In this document: one piece after another, positions 35,001-46,735 of the stretch | Position numbering within the stretch: position 1 is the stretch's first letter | How the letters are laid out: the number at the start of each line of letters is the position of its first letter | DNA from: Brachypodium distachyon | Taxonomy: Eukaryota > Streptophyta > Magnoliopsida > Poales > Poaceae | Length of the DNA: 64,000 nt | Reading direction: 5' to 3' | NCBI RefSeq assembly: GCF_000005505.3 | Contig: NC_016132.3 | Coordinates: 43,662,914 to 43,726,913 of the forward strand | Notes under the pieces: model-generated | What the model saw: only the letters and a program-made list of their open reading frames with translations | Told to the model about the DNA's origin: nothing | Databases searched by the model: none | Position numbers and translations under genes: made by a program

Positions 35001-36575
35001 TCATACTTATATTATGGAGGAACAGACCTCGCTATGGAAGTAGACCAAGAAAGCACGGATTGTTTCCCTGTAGGGGCGAGAGACACCATCCCATAATGAG
35101 TGTTCCCCTTCCACAATCTGGTACCTATCGAATCAACAATCTAGTAAGGCAGTAACTATGAAGAAAAAGTATATTTTAATCTGTAATGGGGGGCCAATTG
35201 CTACCACTCCAGCTTTGCTTCTGAAGAATCAAGAGGCAAACGGTGCCCAAGCAATCTCCGAACAGAGAGGGCTTCTAAAGTGCTTTCATCAGACAGTCTC
35301 AAGCATCTTGATCTTATGTCTCCCACAGCAGGTCCACCTAAGACATGAAGGCTAACATTCACCAGCAGACAAGATTGGATAGCCACTGTTTCTTATTATC
35401 TATCATTTCAGTTCACAAGCAAAGGAACGATGGTGTGGGATATTTCAACCTACCAAGCACGCGAACAATCTCAGCTGTGCTTCCACCATCATCAGAAACT
35501 GGGAGGACATGCACAACTTGAGTAGTCACTTTCTTCAACTCTTCCACAACACCATTAAATGCTGTTCCGCCTGGATCAAACTGTAAAATTAGAACAAGTA
35601 ACATAAGTGCATACCCTCACCCCGCAAGGCAGAGGGCAAAGTGTCATTTCAAATATTAAATCCCAGGATGTAATTGAGATGACTATCATTGTTACTAAAA
35701 CAGTTCAGAAGAAACTACCGTAATCATTAATCAATGAAATTATTTGAACATTTTTCTCAGATGGTTAAAAATAAAAAAAAATAAAAACACTTCTCTGCTC
35801 ATATGTATCCATGTCGTCACTGTCAAGTAATGTTAGTTCTACAGCTACACATGAACTAAAAGGACACAGAAGCACACCACCAAACTGTGCTATAGCAGAC
35901 CGTATGAAACCACAGTTTACCAAATTCCGCGGAACACTTCATGGCCATGGAGATAATGTACGTTACCACAAATTTACTAGTCTCCTAACTTTACTAGTTT
36001 GCCCTAGACAAATACTACAAAAACCGAAATATATCAGACATTACAATCTCCCCCAAAGCTCCAAGCCTCCAAATGTACAGCCACAGGTACGCGCCAAAAT
36101 GCAACACTTTCCCTCGCAAATTCCCATCGATTCATACGCACCCCATTGTACAGCAACATGTCATACTGGCAAGCGCGAAGCGCCTTCACCCATCGAAATA
36201 CGCGAACCCAAATTACAGTGCCACAGGCCTGGCCGCGCTCAAAACGACGCAATTCCGCGTACTCTGACTCATTAAAGCCGCGCGCGCACGCTCCAACCTA
36301 CCCCTGTTCCCTCCTCTAATCGCATCACCACTAGCGAGGAACGAGAAGTCACCTGAGAATACGAGCAGGGACGGGGGAGCAGAGCCACCGGTAGCAGCCG
36401 CAGCCACGGCGGCGGAATCAGCTCCGGGGGCGGCCATGGCGCGAGGGGCCCGGGAGGCGGCGGATCTCCCTGGCGCGCGGAGGGAGCGGCTTCTGGAAGA
36501 GGAGGCGGAGCACGGGGTCGCCGCTGACGTGCGCGTCGTTATAGTATATGGTGGGGTGGTGGCGAGGAGCGCCAT
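29073..36575 (-). CDS. CofD/YvcK (UPF0052)-like protein, probably plastid-targeted, 13 exons
   Basis: Exons on the minus strand: 36353-36575, 35454-35570, 35205-35337, 35028-35124, 34841-34884, 34425-34581, 34114-34185, 32770-32853, 31970-32071, 30640-30687, 30070-30195, 29813-29905 and 29073-29219. Lengths add to 1443, giving 480 residues with every junction in phase. Residues 1 to about 46 are rich in Ala, Ser, Thr and Arg and resemble a transit peptide. Family motifs follow: VFSGGTAFN (72-80), LPVSDDGGST (97-106) and GPAVGDIRSR. CofD is the 2-phospho-lactate transferase of coenzyme F420 synthesis, and YvcK is a bacterial factor for growth on gluconeogenic carbon and wall synthesis. Plants do not make F420, so the true substrate is unknown. 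Three consecutive introns hold Stowaway MITEs. The alternative start at 36707 lacks a targeting-peptide look; Met47 would be cytosolic. Confidence 0.92.
30971..31192. mobile_element. Stowaway-type MITE in intron 9 of the CofD-like gene
   Basis: The halves agctttgtcctaagtcaaac and gtttgacttatgacaaagct pair across about 200 bases. The right end runs on to gaacgagggag with the usual TA, whereas the left terminal 25 bases are missing. Confidence 0.82.
32286..32408. mobile_element. Stowaway MITE in intron 8 of the CofD-like gene
   Basis: Ends tttcctccaatcccaattaa and ttaatttggatcggagggag pair imperfectly and are flanked by TA. The centre has atctagatacgcatgtac and gtctagatacatgcatatc. Confidence 0.85.
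33768..33870. mobile_element. Stowaway MITE in intron 7 of the CofD-like gene, right end incomplete
   Basis: It starts ctccctccgtctcatattaa after TA. The right side agtcacttaatattca pairs with the left subterminal part but lacks the final ggagggag. The inside has tacgcctagatacatgtaa, common in this family. Confidence 0.82.
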
Positions 36576-37764
36576 CGGGTGGTGGTGGGCGGGCGGAGGA
36601 AGCAGCCGCAGCGCATCAAACAGCGAGCGAGCGGCCAAGGCCAACGCCCCGAACGAAATCCGCGCGTTCTGTCCCCTCTCTGCGACTCGTGCTCGCACCA
36701 CTGACACAGTGTTCCGCCATTTTTCTGTGGATTGGGCGCACCGCTCGAGGCGGTGTGGTGTCAGCTGTATACTCGCAGTGGGCTGTTGACATTACATGGC
36801 CACATTGGTGCTGGGCTCGATCGATACCTTTGTAAAGTTGGAATGTGGACTCAATCCGGACTTGGGCCAAAATCACACTAAACAAGTGAATGCTTTTCCC
36901 CTAAAACATAAAAACAAAAATAGACTAGGAGTAGTGAAATTCTAAGTAGTACGGGAATTCCTTTGCAGAAGTAGCCATCATTCCGCTAGATAAATTATGA
37001 TCGACGATTCAAAATCTGAAACCATGCATGTGTGCCTTACTCGTCGACTCCAAAAGCCAAAATGATGGATGGCGGATGCTTCAGCTTTCGTCATTATCCA
37101 CAGCACTACATGCACTAGGCTAACCTGCAAAGGCAACATGATGCTGTCCACTCTAGCAAACTCGACCCGCTTTTGGCCCCAGCTGGTAATCGAACGTAGT
37201 ACGTACGAATCGAAACGATGTTACCGATTCTTTACGCCACGGCCCACGGGCACACTCACTACCCCGTCCATCCAGAATCACTGGTTTGACTGACCCTAGC
37301 AGGCAAGGAGCCAAAGAGTGTACATAGAGTGAGGCGAGACAGAGGGTGTGTTTGGTTTGCTACCAAAACATCAATTTTTTGATCATTGATCAAAATTTGA
37401 TGTTTGTTTGGATGGTGATCAAACGTTTGGCTAGCCAATGTTTCACAGCCAACTTTAATTTAACTTTTTGGGAGGACAATTTTGGACTCAAACCAAACAA
37501 TTCAGACAGTCAGAAAGTGCAAAAAACTAGAGTGACCTCGCGGTCGCGCATAAAAGACAGCAGCAACGGCACCTGCAGACCAAACACCCACCAAAACACC
37601 CCAACCAAAACCCACCCTGCCGCCGCATGCATCCCTCGCCACCATCCCCGTCCGTGGACCGTGGTTCTGACTTCTGACCGGAGGTGGATTAATTGACCTC
37701 CAAGAGGACCAAGACTTTTTCGCAGTAGTAGCTCCACCCGGCTCGTGAAACTCCCGAGCAGTTA
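36576..37764. promoter_or_regulatory. Divergent intergenic region between the CofD-like and TBL genes
   Basis: About 1.2 kb separates the two start codons, which face away from each other, so both promoters must lie here. The part next to the CofD-like gene is GC-rich and has no clear TATA box. A possible MITE sits at 37344-37502. No other gene was seen. Confidence 0.6.
37344..37502. mobile_element. Possible MITE in the TBL promoter
   Basis: The left end ggtgtgtttggtttgctacc and the inverse of the right end (ttgtttggtttgagtcc) share an 11-base core (tgtttggtttg). An inner palindrome is gatcattgatcaaaatttgat. It resembles the 24012-24251 element in its ends. Target duplications were not found. 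Confidence 0.45.
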
Positions 37765-39609
37765 ATGGATTCCCTCCCGTCAGGCAAGAGCCGATGGACG
37801 CTCTGCTCCCTCCTATGCCTCTGCCTCCTCTCGGCCGGCCTCCTCCTCTGTTCCCGCCCGTCCTTCCCGGCTCCGCGCCCCTGGGAGCACTTCTCCAGGG
37901 TGCAGGTGCAGCAGGCGGCTACCTCCTCCTCATCGCCCCATCCCAGCGCTGCCGCCGCTTACCATGATCATCGGCTCGCAGTGCCGCCGGCACCGGCCCC
38001 GGACACGAGTTCCAGCGATCTTGCCGAGGAGGAGGAGATGGCGACCGGCAGTGCGCCGGCTCCGGCACCGGGGCCGGCATCGGCATGGGACGGAGAGGAG
38101 GAAGAGAAGTGCGAGGCGTGGGACGGGGAGTGGGTGCAGGACCCGGCGGGGTACCCGCTGTACGAGGCGGCGGAGTGCCCGTTCCTGAGCGACCAGGTGA
38201 CGTGCCGGAGGAACGGCCGCCCGGACTCTGGATACGAGCAGTGGCGGTGGCAGCCCAACGGGTGCGGCCGCGGCGGCAGTAGGAGGAGGAGGAGGTTCGA
38301 CGCCGGCGTGGCGGCGCTGGAGCAGTGCCGGGGCAGGCGGCTGGTGTTCGTGGGCGACTCGCTGAACCGCAACATGTGGGAGTCGCTCGCATGCATCCTC
38401 TACACGGCGGTGCCCGACCGCTCGCGCACGCGCATCGACGACGTCAGCTCCGAGTACAGGATCTTCCGCGCCATGGTACGTCATCGTCCATCCTTCACTT
38501 GTTTAGACTCTTCTTACGACTTCCTCGGAATCTCAGATCAGCGGCCATGGTCACGAAAGTTAGTGCGTGCAAGTTTACGGTACGGAGGAAGTAATTGTCA
38601 GCACGGACATTGTTCCCGGTTATTTACATGCTACGTCTCGACTTTATATTGCACAATCTGGCGTCGGCGCTACCGCCTTGAAAGCAAATGTACCAGTACG
38701 AATTAAGTAGAATCGAACTGTATAGACTGAAATAGCATCCTCTTACTTTATGATGGGGAAAATTACAGGATTACAATTGCTCCGTGGAATTCTTCTGGAA
38801 CCCGTTCCTTGTAAAGCTCGAAACTAAGCAAGATCGAACCAGGGCTCTCAAGCTGGACCAGCTCCCGGCCATGCTGCAACAGGTGATCGGCGCAGATGTC
38901 CTCGTCTTCAACACCGGACACTGGTGGACTCACACCGGCAAGCTCAGGGCGTACGTCTCCGCAGATACTTCATTTGCTCCCTCCTTTCTGGAGGCCTAAC
39001 CAAGCAGTATCTTATGCAGTTGGGACCACCTAGAGAGAAACGGCGTGCATGTTAAGATGGATGGAGAGGAAGCCTTCAACCGAGCACTGAGGACTTGGGC
39101 AAGATGGGTAGATCACAACGTAGATCCAACCAGAACCAGGGTCTTCTTCCGAAGTGTCTCACCTGAACACAAGAGGTAGATTTCCTTTCTAGCAACCACA
39201 CAAGCACAATATGCACTACTGACAAGGCATAAATATAACGGCGCCTACACAATGCAGTTCAAATTGGTGCTACAGTCAGACATCTCCAATCACAAATGGA
39301 ACAGTCGTCCCATGGTTCCCAAAGAGCCTAATATCCATCGTTGAGACGAACATACAAAGCATGAGTACACATGTTACATATCTGAACATCACTCATCTTT
39401 CTGAGCTGCGGATTGACGCACATCCATCAGTGTACACTACCAACCGGGAAGGAAAGCCTCTCACAATGGAGCAACGGCATCAACCAATCATCTATGCTGA
39501 CTGTAGCCACTGGTGCCTACCAGGGCTACCTGATACCTGGAATGTATTATTACTTGCTTCCTTGATGAGATCTCCCGCTGATGTACACTTAGTACGAAAG
39601 GATAAGTGA
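37765..39609 (+). CDS. Trichome birefringence-like (TBL/DUF231) protein, putative wall polysaccharide O-acetyltransferase
   Basis: Four exons, 37765-38475, 38769-38950, 39020-39175 and 39258-39609, encode 466 residues; all junctions are GT...AG and in phase. A single hydrophobic segment at residues 11-30 suggests a type II Golgi membrane anchor, followed by a variable Ser/Ala/Pro/Glu-rich stem (about 50-115). The TBL domain begins at CEAWDGEWVQDPAGYPLY. The esterase GDS motif is at 197-199 (VFVGDSLNRNMWESL) and the second catalytic motif DCSH is at 431-434 (DCSHWCLPGLPDTWN). The family transfers acetyl groups to xylan, mannan or pectin in the Golgi; which polymer this member uses cannot be told. 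The first exon is strongly GC-rich, as is common in grasses. It is transcribed away from the CofD-like gene. Confidence 0.94.
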
Positions 39610-40145
39610 AATACATTTTTGCAGCTTCACAACACACGGGTGACAGGCGGGAAAACAGCTATATCAATCTCTGCAAACCAATTCTCCACACACACAAAAA
39701 AAACACTCTTCAAACCAATTGAAGAAAGAGATCCAATTCAAAGACAACCTAGAACATCTCCAGCTATATCTCTCACAATAAATACCCTTGCATCACAACA
39801 GTGGAATGCGTGGGATATTGTGAAACAAACAGCAACACAAACTGTAAGACAATTTCATATGCCACAACCAGCAGCAAATCATAACACCAATTCTTTTGCA
39901 ACAAACAGCAGCATAGACCCTCTCAACGCAGATTCACAAGTGACAAACAGCTGTTCAAACTCCCAGTAACATAAATAAACCATACAAAAGTGCACAAGTC
40001 GTAAATGTATAACAGCACCTAAGCAGAAACAATTTAAAAAGACATCAACAACAACGCTCCTTGGTTCAACAGCTCAAACATCCAAACTTTCGCCAGAAAT
40101 CAACATGTTCTGCCATGCTTTAAAACTTGCAACCAATCTAGTTTC

Positions 40146-40196
40146 TCCTGTGCTTTAAAACTTTTTTTTTTGCGAAGATCCTGTGCTTTAAAACTT
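40146..40196. repeat. Short oligo-T insertion flanked by 18-bp direct repeats
   Basis: The 18 bases tcctgtgctttaaaactt occur at 40146-40163 and 40179-40196. Between them is only tttttttgcgaagat. This is the mark of target-primed retrotransposition of a tiny 3' tail on the minus strand (atcttcgcaaaaaaa). Confidence 0.8.
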
Positions 40197-42770
40197 GTAA
40201 CTAATCTAGGGACCTGAACCTACCAAGAAGACATGTCAATATGATTGACAAGTTCTCAATGAATGCTAAATCAAATATGTACCGTGTTTTACAAAAAGCA
40301 CCTAATAGCGCAGCTGAGTTACAGATGCTAGACAAGGAATTGGAGATCGGGTTGACAAGTGGATACATATTATATCCTGTGCCCATAATTCTCAAATAAA
40401 AATATCCAAATCCGAGAACTACACCAACACAAAGATAATATTTTTACTTTTACAAAGATGTTCATCAGTGGCGGCAGTCCATCCAAATTCTTCTATTTTT
40501 ACATTTGAAACAATCTCAACTTGAAGTTCAAAAAAACATGGCACCAAGCACAATAACAATAAGTAGACATGTTAGGCTAATATAGTTTATTTATCCGTAG
40601 CAATGCATGTTTTTTTACTAGTAATACAAAATTGTAGATATATGGAGTAATGCTGCAGCTATCTGCAGATACTCTATAATTAATAGTCAAATATAAGGAT
40701 ATCACATTCGAAATCACGAGCCGTACATACAAACACTCCACGGTGCAAGCGAGCAGATTTCACAAAATAATAAGCCACACAATTAAACAGAGCACTGTAT
40801 ATAATCATCATAACTGGATATCACGAGACAATACACAACAATGCAAAACAGTAAGTTGCATATTTAAATAGACAGAGAACTGCAAAGCAGTCATAACAAA
40901 GTACATGTCTAGATGTCTAGTGAAAGATTCCTCAGACAACACTAAGCTAGCTTGATTTATCTCACAACAGCGAAAACTGAGAGCAAAACTGAATTCCAGA
41001 TCAGAGGCCAGATTATGCAAGACATCCATGTAAGCAGATAACACTTCTGAATTCAGCACAACCATTCAAAGCATATGCTCCCAAGAGTTGTCACACACCT
41101 GAGTCACACATTCACTAGAATTCAATCAATAGTTCACTGAGAAAAAAATAAACAGACAGAAGACAAATCTAGGTAATATAACATTGAAGACAAGGGGTGA
41201 GAAATATAGTGTTAAGTTCATCAAGCTCCCAATATCGCACCTAATACAATGCAGGAATAAAAATGCAATCAAGTATAGCATGAGCATCAGAGTAAAAATG
41301 TTGAGAAGTTACTCCATAGAGCAACAAAGGGGGGAAACCATTCAAATAAGAGCATCAAAATATCAATGAACAGTGAATCAGTATGAGACCAAGTGTATGG
41401 CGTGTGCAAGATGCGATAAGATAAGGTATATAATTACACAGCAATCTTGAAGAATATTGTTCTCTGCCAACAGTAGGTACTACGGTAACACACTGTGCCC
41501 ATCTGGTATCATTTCGCTTACAATGACAGATACTCATTCAACAACCATTATCCAGTAGTCAGTGAAGGTATATGGCTAGTTATGTATAATGGGAAGTTGT
41601 AACCAAAAGAACTACTTCAATACCGCAACATATGCCTTCCATGCATAACCACATTACATGCAGAATGACTTGCTAGCAGATGTTTGCAATTGTATATTAC
41701 ATACTTGTCAGTTGTTTCGTAAAGAAGTAGTACATATGACAGAGACAATAGACAAGCATGGCATAACTAAAACAAATAATGATAGGAAAAACTAAGTGAA
41801 TAAATAATTTATCATGCATATTCAGGGAATAGGAAATTGGGGATTTTTAAGATTACAACTTCGAAAATTGAGATATATATTTTTTGAGCTCAATTTATTA
41901 TGTTTATTTGCATGCATATAAACTTCATCACATCAATCACAGCATTTCGACAGTACCAATGATTTATCAAGGCCACATAGATTAGCACAAACTCATAACA
42001 TTATTGCCCTGTAAAAATAACAAGAGTTGCCCAAATTGTTTGTCAACTGTTATCACTAAAACTTTGAACCGCTATAATCAACTACAAACAAGTGTAGTTA
42101 GATCAAGACAATCCCACACAGATACACATGGTCACTCAGAATGCAAAAAGAAAAAAAAATCAATAATAGCACAGCTTATTATCCACGAGTAACACCTTGG
42201 TAACAAATTAGATCCCAACTTTACAAGGAAATGCAAACAGAAGAGCACAAACAGAGAAATCAACTACTGCGAAACACAACACCACCAATAACACCGATAA
42301 AGAGTCAGGGATGCATCAGACCATCAGATTACTATGATACAAGTAGCTGGGCTGCCAAAGATACAAATGTTATGCCAGGACAACACACAAAAACTAATCA
42401 ACAAGAAGAGTATGGGATCTCAGTCTTATGCAAGACATCATGAACATAGCATCCTTCAAATCATACGTTCCATACTCACCAATCAACTTTCTAGTATAAC
42501 ATTGCTAAAGGTATTTTATAGATTCGCGTACCTTAAATCGGAAAGAAATCATATGCCCCAGTTACATCATACACTAAAAAAAAGAAACACAGCATGACAG
42601 CATGCACAATCACAGTTTGCAAACACAGGCAGCGCATGTTGAGGCATAACACGGTAGCGTTTAAAGAAAATAACTATGGATATGTATGATGCACCACATG
42701 TTTCGCTATAATATGCCACTTCAAAAAACAAGCTCACCCTGCTAGAAAAGCAAGACCTACAGAAGGGGCG

Positions 42771-42780
42771 TAAAATTACC
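42771..42780 (-). promoter_or_regulatory. Likely 5' splice site directly after the RRM-gene stop codon
   Basis: The minus strand reads TAAGGTAATTTTA, so a GTAATT donor begins one base after the TAA. This would start an intron in the 3' UTR or allow alternative C-termini. Confidence 0.5.
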
Positions 42781-44127
42781 TTAGAAATAAGGTGGCACAT
42801 TGGGGTACATGGGAGGAGCCCTACCGCCTCGTCCTGGTGACATCCCACCTTGAGGGTCCTGACCCCGAAACCCAGACCCTGGAAGAGGGTAGTTCCCACC
42901 CTCGCCAAAGCCAGAGGGCATCCCACCTGAGCCTTGCTGCATGCGGTATAGTGATGAGGCTCCACCCATGCCTAGACCATCATAAGGCCCCATCCCACCA
43001 ACACCAAATTGAGATGAGCCCCCAAATGAACTACCACCCAATCCCCCAGGCCCAAATGCACCAGGACCAGCACCACCCATCCCGGAAGGCATCTGGTTTC
43101 CCATCGAACCCAAACCAGCTGCAACACCACCACCCATGGAAGATGGCAAGTTCCCGAATGGGTTGGGACCTCCAAGGCCAGTGCCAACACCACCAAATGC
43201 ACCAAACGATGACATACCACTACCAGGGCCACCACCATACCCACCCAGCTGTGGTCCACCTAGCCCAAGCCCAGAACCCGGCATTTCCTGAGGGCCACCT
43301 TGGAGCATCTGTGGTTGCTGTTGCCCGGCAGGCCCAGACTGCTGTGGTTGCTGCTTCCCCTTCTTCCCCTCAATGGCTAGCTTGCACACGAGCTGGTGCC
43401 CTTCGATCGTCTTGATCGAGTCCACTAGTGAGGCCTGCGCACCATCAGGTGTCTTGTACACAAAAAGAGCAAAGCCCCTGAATTTTCCCGTCTGCTTGTC
43501 GAACCCAAGCGGCCCCTCCTCAATCTCTCCATAGGAAGCAAAGTGCGCAAGGAGGCGCTCTGATGACATGTCAGCAGGGACGTTCCCAACAAAGATTTTG
43601 CGGAGAGAGACGTCTGCTGCAGGGGCGCCGCCAGCGCCGGCTGTCCCTCCAGACGGCCCGCCAGCCGCGCCAGCAGCAGCGAGCTGAGTAACGGTCATGC
43701 GACCGTCGATCTTCTTGGATGGCTCCTTGAGGGCGAGGACGGCGGAGTCGGCGTGGCGGAAGGTGACGAATCCGTAGCCCTTCGAGCGGCCGGTAGACTT
43801 GTCGCTGATGACTACGGCCTCCTCGAGGTCGCCGTAGGCGGAGAAGATCGTACGGAGCGAGTCGGAGTTGGTCTCCCATCCGAGGCCCCGCACGAAGAGC
43901 TTGCGGAGGGCCGGGTCGCGGTCCGCCGCGGCGCGCACGGCGTCAAGCGCGACGCCGGAGGCGAGCGCCGCGGCAGCGGCGATGTCTGCCAGCTGGTCGC
44001 GGGAGAGCGGCTCGAGGAGGCGCAGGACGTCGTCGCGGGTAAGCCCGAGCGCGGCGGCCCCGGCGGCCGGGGAGGCGGCGACCGCGCCGTTCTCATCGGG
44101 CTTCCGCTTCTTCGAGAAGGGATCCAT
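42781..44127 (-). CDS. Two-RRM RNA-binding protein, UBP1-associated protein 2 (UBA2)-like
   Basis: One uninterrupted frame of 448 residues. A basic cluster KKRKP at 6-10 suggests nuclear import. RRM1 spans about 75-150 with RNP2 LFVRGL (77-82) and RNP1 KGYGFVTF (116-123). RRM2 spans about 176-252 with RNP2 IFVGNV (178-183) and RNP1 FRGFALFVY. From 261 on the protein is a Gly/Met/Pro/Gln-rich low-complexity tail. This order, with an alpha-helical N-terminus ([18 protein letters not shown]), matches plant UBA2 proteins, nuclear factors that bind U-rich mRNA and act in stress and senescence signalling. The tail could drive condensate formation, which is inference. hnRNP A/B-like genes are the alternative, but the N-terminal helix favours UBA2. 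Confidence 0.93.
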   Translation of the reverse strand: MDPFSKKRKPDENGAVAASPAAGAAALGLTRDDVLRLLEPLSRDQLADIAAAAALASGVALDAVRAAADRDPALRKLFVRGLGWETNSDSLRTIFSAYGDLEEAVVISDKSTGRSKGYGFVTFRHADSAVLALKEPSKKIDGRMTVTQLAAAGAAGGPSGGTAGAGGAPAADVSLRKIFVGNVPADMSSERLLAHFASYGEIEEGPLGFDKQTGKFRGFALFVYKTPDGAQASLVDSIKTIEGHQLVCKLAIEGKKGKQQPQQSGPAGQQQPQMLQGGPQEMPGSGLGLGGPQLGGYGGGPGSGMSSFGAFGGVGTGLGGPNPFGNLPSSMGGGVAAGLGSMGNQMPSGMGGAGPGAFGPGGLGGSSFGGSSQFGVGGMGPYDGLGMGGASSLYRMQQGSGGMPSGFGEGGNYPLPGSGFRGQDPQGGMSPGRGGRAPPMYPNVPPYF

Positions 44128-45872
44128 GGGTGCGAGGAGCGGAGAAGGGGAGGAGCAAAACCCTAGCTTGGGTTGGCGGCGTAGCGGCGCGGGGACGGAC
44201 AGCTTGTGGGCTGGGAGCCTGGGATCGGTCCGGGGATTTTATTGACCCGGCCGCCCGCGGCCGTAGGATTTCTGGATTTCTCCGATGTGTTTGATGACGT
44301 GCCTAAGCTGGACACATTTATCCCCTAAATAAAAAGCTGGACACATTTATTATTTAATATATTTTTTGCGGGTACATTTATTATTGAGTTGAGTTGTCTA
44401 AAAATATACAACTCCGTGCAAAGATATCTTTTGTCGTAAAGTCGACGCATCATTCATGTCGCATTCGTACGGCAGTATCTAACTGCCCCTCTTGCAACCC
44501 TATTTTTAATGTGTAAGCTTGTCTAGGGAAGGTGATGTTTAAGCACGTGACACCTTCTAACGAATCATGAAGCACATGTTATGTCGTCGGTTAGGCTAAA
44601 TATTAGAAATGCCTAATCGATGATGCACATTGGTTAGTGCTAACCATCGCAAAATTACAGAGTCATTTCATGTTCTGTCATTGGGTATAAACTAGAAATC
44701 GGTAACCCAGAACCACAACAAGTGTTCAAATAAATGGCTGAGAATTGAAAATCGCGTCTTTCTTTCCATGTATTTTGTAGTAATTTGTGATGCAAAGGAG
44801 AGAGCCTTTGAAAACTAGGTTGCATTTGTTTTATTTCTGCAAGGTCTTTTTATTTTGAGTTGTGTTCTACATGCTATTTTACCCATAGAATGATTGTCAT
44901 ATACTTTGTATCTTTTCAAAGAATGGACTTTACAAACAAGTGGGAAATTTCTTCCAGCATATTGTATCAACAACTAGAAAGCATGGCTAGGGCTGTACAG
45001 ACAAACATGCATATCACCCACCTCTATAATCCTAAAGTGCAAGGGAGAAAAAGAGAGAGACCTCAATGGTGTTGGTGATGTTTTCATCGGAGAGAGTGGG
45101 TTGGTGCTGGGAGAAAAATGGTTGGCTCGAAGAAATGGTGGTTGTAGAACGAGATCATAATAACAGGAGATTTGGTCAACGAGTTCGAAGATGGTGGAGT
45201 TTGTCAAAATTGTATGGTTCTAGTAATTCGATGTGACAACTTAAGACATTTTGAAATTGTGGCGTAAATCAATCTATTTAGTAGCATAAAAAATGTTTTT
45301 GCCTCCAAAGAGAACATTCTCTACAAGAATATTGGAGGATTTCTAGTTTCATAGGAAATTTGTGCCATAGAGGTTTGAACCATGAAGTTTTGTTTAATTT
45401 TCAGGTTTAAACTATAAGATCTTTTTTACTTTAACTTTAGAAAATTTTGTAGTCAAACCTCGTGGAAAAATTCATGCGTGCCGGAACAGAATATGAGGCG
45501 ATGGATACATTTTTTTATAGATATGAGCTTCAAAATGAATCAACAAGGGATTGCATCCATTTATACCTCTTCGTATATTGTTACTCAAAGGAGTGAGGCA
45601 AAGGTATTTAATGACATAATAATCTTCCAGTTGTATTTTTTACTTGATCTAAGTGTGTTTACCAACATTCCAGCGTCATTTGTTATTCATGAGAATAAAA
45701 CAACGTTTATAGAATTCATGGGCTTCCTAGTTCTCCGGCTTGCACAGGATTCATATCATAATCCCATGTTTTTTCTCTAACATGTTTGGAATACTGCAGG
45801 CCAAACACAACCTAAATTCTTCCAAAAAAATTACGTATCTTTTATGTTTTTCTTATTTCTGTCTTTTAAACA
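44128..45872. other. Intergenic stretch between the RRM gene and Tat2
   Basis: The first 120 bases are the GC-rich 5' UTR/promoter of the RRM gene. The rest is AT-rich without a recognised element or gene; ORFs of up to 100 codons (for example 45478-45780) have no family features. Confidence 0.5.
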
Positions 45873-46692
45873 TGTTGTAGTAAAATAAAATCTTTATATG
45901 GGCCGGACCGTAAACCCTACGTGACGGCGACCAAGTCAACATTCCGCAAACACAAGTCAAGACGCTCACGTGGCGCAGTCAATCATACATGGCAAATGAA
46001 AACTAGTCAACAAATCAAACCTCTCATGCCATGCTCAAAGGGTCACATGAGCTAGAGTAGGGGGCAAGAAAGGTGTGAGGAGGTGGTCCGCCCCACTTTT
46101 CTGGTGCACACAAAAGTTATGAACCAAAGGAACTACTTTTACCATTTTGCCCCCACTTTTCTCTCTCCCTCAAGGGTAGCAATGGTCTTTTGTCATGAAC
46201 CCTAGGCTATAAATACCTCATAGGGGGGCATGTACCATTCACTCTCACTTAAATAAACTCAAGGGGAAAGGGCTAGAGAGCCTCTTTGAGAGGAGCTCTA
46301 GTTTCGGGATCTCGGGAAGCCTTGTTCGGCCCGAGCCCGAAGGAGAAGGAATCGGGTTAGAGTCTTAAGGGTATCTCGATCTCGCTACTTGGGAAGCCTC
46401 GTTCGGCCCAAGTACGAGGCGGCCCCTTTCGACCTCTCGCTAAGTGATTCGGGGAGCCTCGATCGACCCGAACGCTTTGGCTAACGACCCCCTCGAAGCC
46501 TCTCCTAACATAGGACTAAGTCGGCACCCGCAGGATCGACCGAACCTATTCAAAAAATATTGACGTGTCAACTTGTCCAAGTGTACGGCGACCTTCGCTG
46601 TAAGGCCGGCGTACACGCCTTACTTTTATACTCGCACTTGTGCCATCGAGTTTTGGCACCCCTTACTCTAATTGTTGTCGAGAACAACAACA
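45873..46692 (+). repeat. 5' LTR of Tat2
   Basis: It is 820 bases long from TGTTGTAGTAA to GAACAACAACA. A TATA box and several near-repeats of gggaagcc(t/t)cgttcggcccgag (46315-46465) lie inside. The right copy confirms the start and the final attgttgtcgagaac. Confidence 0.9.
46208..46215 (+). promoter_or_regulatory. TATA box in the Tat2 LTR
   Basis: The motif tataaata in the context taggctataaatacctca lies centrally in the LTR and would start the element's RNA near 46245. Confidence 0.7.
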
Positions 46693-46693
46693 G

Positions 46694-46711
46694 TGGTGCC
46701 GACCGTGGGGA
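46694..46711 (+). other. Primer binding site of Tat2
   Basis: The sequence tggtgccgaccgtgggga follows the LTR after one base, as expected for minus-strand DNA priming by a tRNA. Confidence 0.75.
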
Positions 46712-46735
46712 ACTCTCGCCGCAATTGAAGATTTA

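Larger units (their letters stand above)
39610..42780. other. Non-coding region between the TBL and RRM genes
   Basis: About 3.2 kb, AT-rich, with no convincing protein-coding frame. It should hold the TBL 3' UTR at the left. At the right it may hold 3' UTR exons of the minus-strand RRM gene, because a splice donor follows its stop codon directly. A small insertion with flanking direct repeats is at 40146-40196. Confidence 0.55.

Noticed and set aside
35571..35580. Exon 2 of the CofD-like gene starting at the upstream AG
   Set aside because: It joins to exon 1 with an immediate TGA, whereas the downstream AG restores the family motif SGGTAFN.
36576..36707. Upstream ATG extending the CofD-like protein by 44 residues
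   Set aside because: The extension is out of character with a transit peptide start, and the ATG at 36575 gives a typical Ala/Ser/Thr-rich leader.
45478..45780. 100-codon plus-strand frame
   Set aside because: AT-rich, no domain, no splice or promoter context; probably chance.
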